Positions 6,393 to 9,633 of a DNA stretch of 9,633 nucleotides are shown piece by piece (position 1 is the stretch's first letter; each line of letters opens with the position of its first letter). The stretch comes from Phycisphaerales bacterium. GTDB lineage: Bacteria > Planctomycetota > Phycisphaerae > UBA1845. The stretch spans positions 1-9,633 of the forward strand of contig JAUWNF010000091.1 of assembly GCA_030612785.1 (NCBI GenBank), given 5' to 3'. The notes below the pieces were generated by a model, which did not search any database, had not been told where the DNA came from, and saw only the letters and a program-made list of their open reading frames with translations. The position numbers and the translations under genes were made by a program.

Positions 6393-7541
6393 GTGCGGGC
6401 CGAAAGCGGGAAGCTGAAGGTCAATCTAACGGCACACCAAAGTCTCATGGGCTATTCGCTACGTTCCTCATTTTCCATTTTCCATTTTCCATTCTTCATT
6501 TTTTGGGTCGGCGTGGGCGGCTGTGCGGCCCCTTCCGCGAAGGTCGAGCCGGTTTACTTCCCTCCGCCGCCGGCTTCACCGCACGTCGTTCATCTGATGT
6601 CGTTCAACAGCCTGGGGGACCTCACGCCCGCCCGGCACAGTTGGGTGGAGTTCTTCCGCGGGGTAGCCCCCAGCCCGCACGTGCGCACGCCCGCGGGCGT
6701 CGCCTTTCGCGACGGCTGCCTGTATCTCTGTGACATCGGGTTCACCGTCGTACACCGTTGGGATTTGCAAGCCGGCCAAGGCGCGAAGTTCGGTGTGAAT
6801 AGCGACCCGGCGCTGCTCAAACCGGTGGACGTTGCGGTAGACGATGCCGGCACCGTCTATGTAGCCGATACGGGACTGGCCGAGGTCATTGCCTTCGACG
6901 CGAATGGGGCAGTGCGCCGGCGCTTCAAACCGGAGGATCGCGAGGACTACCGCCCGGTGGCGGTGGCCGTGCACGGCTCGCGGCTCTACGTTGCCGACAT
7001 CGCAAGCACCACCGGCCACCGCATCGATGTGTTCTCGACGGGTGACGGGCGGCTGCGGGGCTCGTTCGGCGGGATCGGCGGTGAGTCGGGGCGGTTCTTC
7101 TTTCCGATGGGTCTGGCGGTCGCCCGGGACGGGCGCGTTTACGTTGCGGACCGAATGAATTCGCGCGTGCAGGTGTTCAACGCGCTGCACGAGTGGGTGC
7201 TCAGCTTCGGGCAGCCGGGCGATCGCTACGGCGACATGGGCAAGCCCAAACGCGTGGCGGTTGGCCCCGACGGGGTGGTCTTCGTCGCGGACGTGGACTT
7301 CGCCCACGTCCACCTGTTCGACCGCCAGGGGCGGTTGCTCATGCTGCTCGGCGGTCCGGGCGAAGGACCGGGCAGCACGCCTTTGCCCTCCGGCGTCGCG
7401 GTGGCTCCGACCTTGCCCGCGCGCCTGGCCGCCCTGGTCCCCGACGATTTCCAGGCCGACTACTTCCTCTTCGTCACCAATAGCGTCGGCGACAAGCGCA
7501 TCAGTCTCTACGCAGTGGGCACCGCGCACCGGAACGAATGA
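6393..7541 (+). CDS. NHL-repeat six-bladed beta-propeller lipoprotein (second copy)
   Basis: From the GTG at 6393 the protein has 382 residues; an ATG at 6447 would give 364. The GTG has AGGGA eight bases upstream (6380-6384), while the ATG has no visible ribosome binding site, so I prefer the GTG with reservation. A Phe-rich hydrophobic core (FSIFHFPFFIFWVGVGG) precedes a lipobox cysteine at residue 44. A Pro-rich linker (FPPPPASPHVVHL) resembling that of the first propeller follows. NHL-type blades occur at about residues 98-125, 142-172, 187-226, 236-273, 284-320 and 331-375; the clearest is VYVADRMNSRVQVF. The two propeller lipoproteins are homologous and bracket the two cytochromes. It is probably a scaffold or docking protein on the outer membrane or cell surface. 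No catalytic residues are recognised. Confidence 0.85.
   Translation: MRAESGKLKVNLTAHQSLMGYSLRSSFSIFHFPFFIFWVGVGGCAAPSAKVEPVYFPPPPASPHVVHLMSFNSLGDLTPARHSWVEFFRGVAPSPHVRTPAGVAFRDGCLYLCDIGFTVVHRWDLQAGQGAKFGVNSDPALLKPVDVAVDDAGTVYVADTGLAEVIAFDANGAVRRRFKPEDREDYRPVAVAVHGSRLYVADIASTTGHRIDVFSTGDGRLRGSFGGIGGESGRFFFPMGLAVARDGRVYVADRMNSRVQVFNALHEWVLSFGQPGDRYGDMGKPKRVAVGPDGVVFVADVDFAHVHLFDRQGRLLMLLGGPGEGPGSTPLPSGVAVAPTLPARLAALVPDDFQADYFLFVTNSVGDKRISLYAVGTAHRNE
6398..6504. repeat. Heptanucleotide repeats forming the 5' end of the second propeller gene
   Basis: Three perfect tandem copies of CATTTTC occupy 6469-6489, followed by CATTCTTCATTTTTT. Read on the minus strand this is AATGAAGAAT followed by GAAAATG units. 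The segment 6400-6422 also has a loose seven-base period (GAAAGCG, GGAAGCT, GAAGGTC). The CATTTTC array encodes the Phe/Ile-rich core of the lipoprotein signal peptide. Confidence 0.7.
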
Positions 7542-7563
7542 AGAATTGAGAAGGGAGAAGGGA
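7537..7563 (+). repeat. Heptanucleotide repeat at the end of the second propeller gene, inverted relative to the 5' copy
   Basis: AATGAAGAAT (7537-7546) is followed by two tandem GAGAAGG units (7548-7561). The ten-base lead is identical to the minus strand of 6491-6500, and GAGAAGG differs from GAAAATG at two positions. The propeller's stop codon TGA (7539-7541) lies inside the repeat. The two copies form an inverted pair about 1.05 kb apart. Confidence 0.65.
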
Positions 7564-7589
7564 CGAACGACGCAATAGCACTCCATGGC

Positions 7590-7610
7590 GCCCGGCCGTT
7601 CGGCCAGGGC
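7590..7610 (+). terminator. Strong hairpin, possible end of the cytochrome transcript
   Basis: GCCC-GGCC / GGCC-A-GGGC forms an eight-base-pair stem with a GTTC loop and one bulged A, 49 bases after the last stop codon of the cluster. No T-tract follows, so it is not a classical intrinsic terminator. Position and strength suggest a transcript end or 3' stabiliser. Confidence 0.4.
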
Positions 7611-7618
7611 TATCGCAT

Positions 7619-7671
7619 CTAAATCCTCTGTTAATCCACCGCCTCTGGCGGTGGATTAACAGAGGATTTAG
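7619..7671. repeat. Perfect 25-bp inverted repeat with a 3-base loop
   Basis: The arm at 7619-7643 begins CTAAATCCTCTGTTAATCC; its exact reverse complement occupies 7647-7671, separated by TCT. Twenty-five matches without a mismatch make this the strongest dyad in the window. Its arms are less GC-rich than the surroundings and no T-tract follows. It may be a miniature repeat element, a bidirectional terminator or a dyad recognition site. I see no clear target-site duplication. Confidence 0.85.
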
Positions 7672-7738
7672 CGCCCCCATTTCCATCGTCGGGCGGATCC
7701 AGGGCGTGAAATCGATCGCGTAGGGTTCTTTCGTTCAT
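7631..7738 (-). CDS. Small ORF of 35 codons, possibly a gene remnant cut by the palindrome
   Basis: On the minus strand an ATG at 7738 is preceded at five bases by GGGAGG (7744-7749), one of the best ribosome binding sites in the window. The frame starts MNERTLRDRFHALDPPDD, then enters the 25-bp inverted repeat and ends at a TAA inside it. The first 20 or so residues look like ordinary protein; the last dozen (KSSVNPPPEAVD) are encoded by the palindrome. I do not recognise a family. It may be the stump of a gene truncated when the palindrome arrived, or a genuine small protein. It is divergent from the HAD-like gene. Confidence 0.35.
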   Translation of the reverse strand: MNERTLRDRFHALDPPDDGNGGAKSSVNPPPEAVD

Positions 7739-7749
7739 GTCAGCCTCCC

Positions 7750-7782
7750 GGTCCGTACGGACCCCTTGAAGGGCCATGGCCC
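7750..7782. promoter_or_regulatory. Two perfect palindromes 20 bp centre-to-centre, candidate operator pair
   Basis: GGTCCGTACGGACC (7750-7763) and GGGCCATGGCCC (7771-7782) are perfect palindromes with centres 20 bp apart, close to two helical turns. The first directly abuts the ribosome binding site of the small minus-strand ORF. A dimeric regulator binding here could control that ORF or the divergent HAD-like gene. The palindromes are not copies of one another, which weakens the operator reading. Confidence 0.3.
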
Positions 7783-8013
7783 ATGACCCCGCGTGTATTC
7801 GCCGGCTGCGAGAATAAGGAGTCGCAGCACGGTCTGGATTGCCCGGTGCGATACGGTACTATGGTGCCGTCGCACGGCGGGTGGTGTGGTGCCGCATTTG
7901 TAGCACCCCATAAAGGATTCGGTGCGGGTGGTTAGATATTTCGTGTCGCCGGGTGCGGTCCCGGCCGACGCGCCTGACGGTTCCGATCGTACGACAGGCT
8001 GGACACCCTGGTG

Positions 8014-8682
8014 ATGAAGATCATCCTGGAATTCGACGGACCGGTAATCGACGTGGAGCCGGTCTACTGGGCGGCCTATTCGCGGGTGGTCGCTGAATTG
8101 GGACTGGCGCGCAAGGATCGGGCGACGTTTTGGCGCCTGCTGCGCCGCGGAGCCGGCATCGGCGAGTACCTGCTTGGTGCCAAACCGCGTCACCTACAGC
8201 GGTTTCGAGAGGCGTTCCCCGAACTGCTCGAGAGCGACGAGTGCCTGTCAGCGGGCGCCGCCGCAGAGGGCGTGGCTGACGAGCTGCGCGCCCTGGCAGC
8301 CGGGCAATATGCTTTGAGCCTGGTCACGCTGGGGAGGAACGGTCCGGCCCGGCAAAAGCTATTAGATGAGGCGGACCTGTCTGTTTACTTCACGCGGATG
8401 AGCCGCCTAGCCGCCGCCCCGAATCAGCGCCTTGACCAGCTCAAGGAACTGACCGAGGGTGAGGCCCGGGTGGTGGTGGCGGCCGGTTCGGAGTCGCTGG
8501 TTAAGCTCGCGGAAGAGGCGAACCTGGCGGCGGTGGGCATCGCCAACGGCCCCTGCACCGCCCGGCGGTTGACCCAGGCCGGCGCGCGGATGACTTTCAC
8601 TGATCTTGAGGGTCTCGGGGAAGAGTTTGCCACGGGGGCGCGGAATCTGGTGGCGGCGGGTCTTCCACCGCGGCGGACATAA
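8014..8682 (+). CDS. HAD-superfamily-like protein with degenerate catalytic motifs
   Basis: The 222-aa protein begins MKIILEFDGPVIDVEPVYWA, which aligns with the phosphatase-type HAD opening 'vIFDxDGvlvDsep...'. The nucleophilic aspartate is replaced by Glu6, while the second aspartate (Asp8) remains. A helical cap-like segment follows (about residues 15-85), then a motif II-like ALSLVTLGRN. The usual motif III lysine (KPxPD) appears as AAPNQ, and motif IV (vGDsxxD) as VVAAGSESLVKLAEEANLAAVGI, lacking both acids. Length and layout fit a C1-cap HAD phosphatase of the phosphoglycolate phosphatase/beta-phosphoglucomutase type, but the residues needed for phosphoryl transfer are gone. I infer a non-catalytic HAD fold, perhaps binding or regulatory. 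The ATG at 8014 is preferred; GTG 8011 is immediately in front and equally possible. kdsA follows 84 bases downstream in the same direction. It is not the usual KdsC phosphatase, which is shorter and capless. Confidence 0.75.
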   Translation: MKIILEFDGPVIDVEPVYWAAYSRVVAELGLARKDRATFWRLLRRGAGIGEYLLGAKPRHLQRFREAFPELLESDECLSAGAAAEGVADELRALAAGQYALSLVTLGRNGPARQKLLDEADLSVYFTRMSRLAAAPNQRLDQLKELTEGEARVVVAAGSESLVKLAEEANLAAVGIANGPCTARRLTQAGARMTFTDLEGLGEEFATGARNLVAAGLPPRRT

Positions 8683-8766
8683 GCTGGTTGGCGTCGTTAA
8701 CCCGGGCGGCGCGGTGGCGAGAATGACCTCGGCAGCATGGGTGAACGAATCAAGTGGTGACAAAGC

Positions 8767-9591
8767 ATGACGACCGTTGAGCAGGCGACTATCGGTGGTG
8801 TGTCGATTGGGCAAGGGCTTCCGTTGGCCTTGATCGCGGGACCCTGCATCATCGAGTCGCGCGATCACACCCTGCGGATGGCCGACGCCCTGGGGCGCAT
8901 CGCCCGGCGGTTGGAGGTCCCCTTCATCTTCAAGGCCAGCTTCGACAAGGCCAATCGCAGCAGCATCGACAGTTATCGCGGGCCGGAGATGTCGAGCGGA
9001 TTGGACATCCTGGCGGAGGTCCGCCGCGAGATGGACCTGCCGGTGCTGACCGACATTCACTTGCCTGCGCAGGCCGACGATGCCGCGAAGGTGGTGGATT
9101 GTGTGCAGGTCCCCGCGTTTCTCTGCCGGCAGACCGATCTGCTGGTCGCGGCGGGCCAGACCGGCCGTTGCGTCAACGTCAAGAAGGGGCAGTTCATCTC
9201 ACCCGAGGAAATGGGCAACGTGGTCGAAAAGATTGCTTCCACGGGCAATCGTAACGTTCTGCTCACCGAACGCGGGACGTTTTTCGGGTACCATCGCCTG
9301 GTGAACGACATGACCTCGCTGCATCGGTTGAAGCACTTCGCCCCGGCGGTTTTCGATGCGACACATAGCTGTCAGTTGCCCGGCGGGATGGGTCATCAGT
9401 CGGGCGGTAATCGTCATTTCGTGGGTCTGTTGGCCAGGGCCGCCGTGGCCGCCGGCGCCGACGCGCTGTTCGTGGAAGTCCACGACGACCCCGACCGGGC
9501 CAGGAGCGACCCCGCTACGCAGTATCCTCTGGATCAGTTCGAGAAGCTGATGACCATCTGCCTGCGCGTGGCCCGGGCGGTCCGCGGATGA
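8767..9591 (+). CDS. kdsA: 3-deoxy-8-phosphooctulonate synthase (Kdo-8-P synthase), metal-dependent class
   Basis: The 274-aa protein is full length. KdsA condenses phosphoenolpyruvate with D-arabinose 5-phosphate to give Kdo 8-phosphate, the committed cytoplasmic step of Kdo synthesis for lipopolysaccharide. Visible signatures are LIAGPCIIES (residues 22-31), FKASFDKANRSS (55-66), TDIHLPAQ (95-102), FDATHSCQLPGG (196-207) and FVEVHDDPDRARSDPATQYPL (235-255). AGPC rather than AGPN puts it in the metal-dependent class; the expected ligands are Cys27, His200, Glu237 and Asp248. SDPATQ in place of CDGANM agrees with that class. The ATG is poorly served by a ribosome binding site (AGTGGTG upstream at best). 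The stop overlaps the next start (ATGA), so kdsA probably continues in an operon to the right. Its presence indicates a diderm envelope. Confidence 0.96.
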   Translation: MTTVEQATIGGVSIGQGLPLALIAGPCIIESRDHTLRMADALGRIARRLEVPFIFKASFDKANRSSIDSYRGPEMSSGLDILAEVRREMDLPVLTDIHLPAQADDAAKVVDCVQVPAFLCRQTDLLVAAGQTGRCVNVKKGQFISPEEMGNVVEKIASTGNRNVLLTERGTFFGYHRLVNDMTSLHRLKHFAPAVFDATHSCQLPGGMGHQSGGNRHFVGLLARAAVAAGADALFVEVHDDPDRARSDPATQYPLDQFEKLMTICLRVARAVRG

Positions 9592-9633
9592 AGGCCGATT
9601 CGCGAGGCCGCTTCGTGAAAACCCGAGGGAAGC
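9588..9633 (+). CDS. Start of an unidentified gene coupled to kdsA; runs off the right edge
   Basis: An ATG at 9588 overlaps the kdsA stop as ATGA and opens a frame (MKADSRGRFVKTRGK) that reaches the window edge. Only 15 residues are visible, basic and hydrophilic, with no signal peptide yet evident. The same overlap arrangement occurs twice in the cytochrome cluster, which supports it being a real start. A Kdo or lipid A pathway gene would be expected next to kdsA, but the sequence does not identify one. Confidence 0.45.
   Translation, partial: MKADSRGRFVKTRGK

Larger units (their letters stand above)
7542..8013. other. Non-coding stretch between the cytochrome cluster and the HAD-like gene
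   Basis: This region of about 470 bases contains the heptamer repeat, two hairpins, the small minus-strand ORF, two short palindromes and a possible branched RNA fold at 7860-7912. A further GCCGGG/CCCGGC hairpin lies near 7947-7964. Stops are frequent on the plus strand, and no larger protein-like frame was found. I found no convincing promoter for the HAD-like gene; TTGCCC (7839) and TACTAT (7857) are only 12 bases apart. Confidence 0.6.

Noticed and set aside
6469..7561. CRISPR array or insertion sequence around the heptamer and palindromic repeats
   Set aside because: There are no spaced direct repeats of 24-40 bases, no transposase frame and no clear target-site duplication.
7735..8193. 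152-codon minus-strand frame over the HAD-like gene start
   Set aside because: No ribosome binding site, composition typical of antisense frames, and it conflicts with the HAD-fold frame on the plus strand.
8688..8724. Promoter between the HAD-like gene and kdsA
   Set aside because: TTGGCG and GAGAAT are 25 bases apart, and TTAACC with GAGAAT at 16 bases matches poorly. The evidence is too weak to list.

Overview
The window is GC-rich and gene-dense. It comes from a diderm bacterium: it carries kdsA (Kdo/LPS synthesis), a large outer-membrane beta-barrel and two lipoproteins. No rRNA or tRNA is present. GC-rich genes with palindromic intergenic repeats (one with a CCCCGAGCGCAAGCGAGGGG core) and heptanucleotide repeats suggest a planctomycete-type genome. 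That assignment is an inference from memory of such genomes and cannot be confirmed here.

Layout. (1) 1-389, minus strand: N-terminal part of peptidase T (pepT), running off the left edge. (2) 390-742: intergenic, with a plausible sigma70-type promoter at 569-597 facing right. (3) 743-7541, plus strand: a five-gene cluster of a 701-aa outer-membrane beta-barrel protein, an NHL beta-propeller lipoprotein, a dodecaheme c-type cytochrome, a tetraheme c-type cytochrome, and a second NHL beta-propeller lipoprotein. Genes 2-3 and 3-4 overlap by ATGA, so the cytochromes are translationally coupled to each other and to the first propeller. (4) 7542-8013: non-coding stretch with strong hairpins, including a perfect 25-bp inverted repeat, and a 35-codon minus-strand ORF with an excellent ribosome binding site. 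(5) 8014-8682: a HAD-fold protein that has lost its catalytic residues. (6) 8767-9591: metal-dependent-class kdsA. (7) From 9588: start of another gene overlapping kdsA by ATGA.

The main interest is the five-gene cluster. A barrel of MtrB-like size, 16 predicted c-type hemes on two secreted cytochromes and two lipid-anchored propellers look like an outer-membrane or extracellular electron-transfer system. It is built differently from the textbook MtrCAB set, because the cytochromes belong to the 'SKHD...CxxCHTPH...PLWN' type and are bracketed by propeller lipoproteins. The tetraheme protein is a stand-alone copy of the N-terminal tetraheme module of the dodecaheme protein.

A second theme is that both propeller lipoproteins have 5' ends made of repeat DNA. 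The first takes its start codon and signal-peptide n-region from three consecutive palindromes. The second takes its signal-peptide hydrophobic core from a CATTTTC tandem repeat, and an inverted relative of that repeat contains its stop codon.
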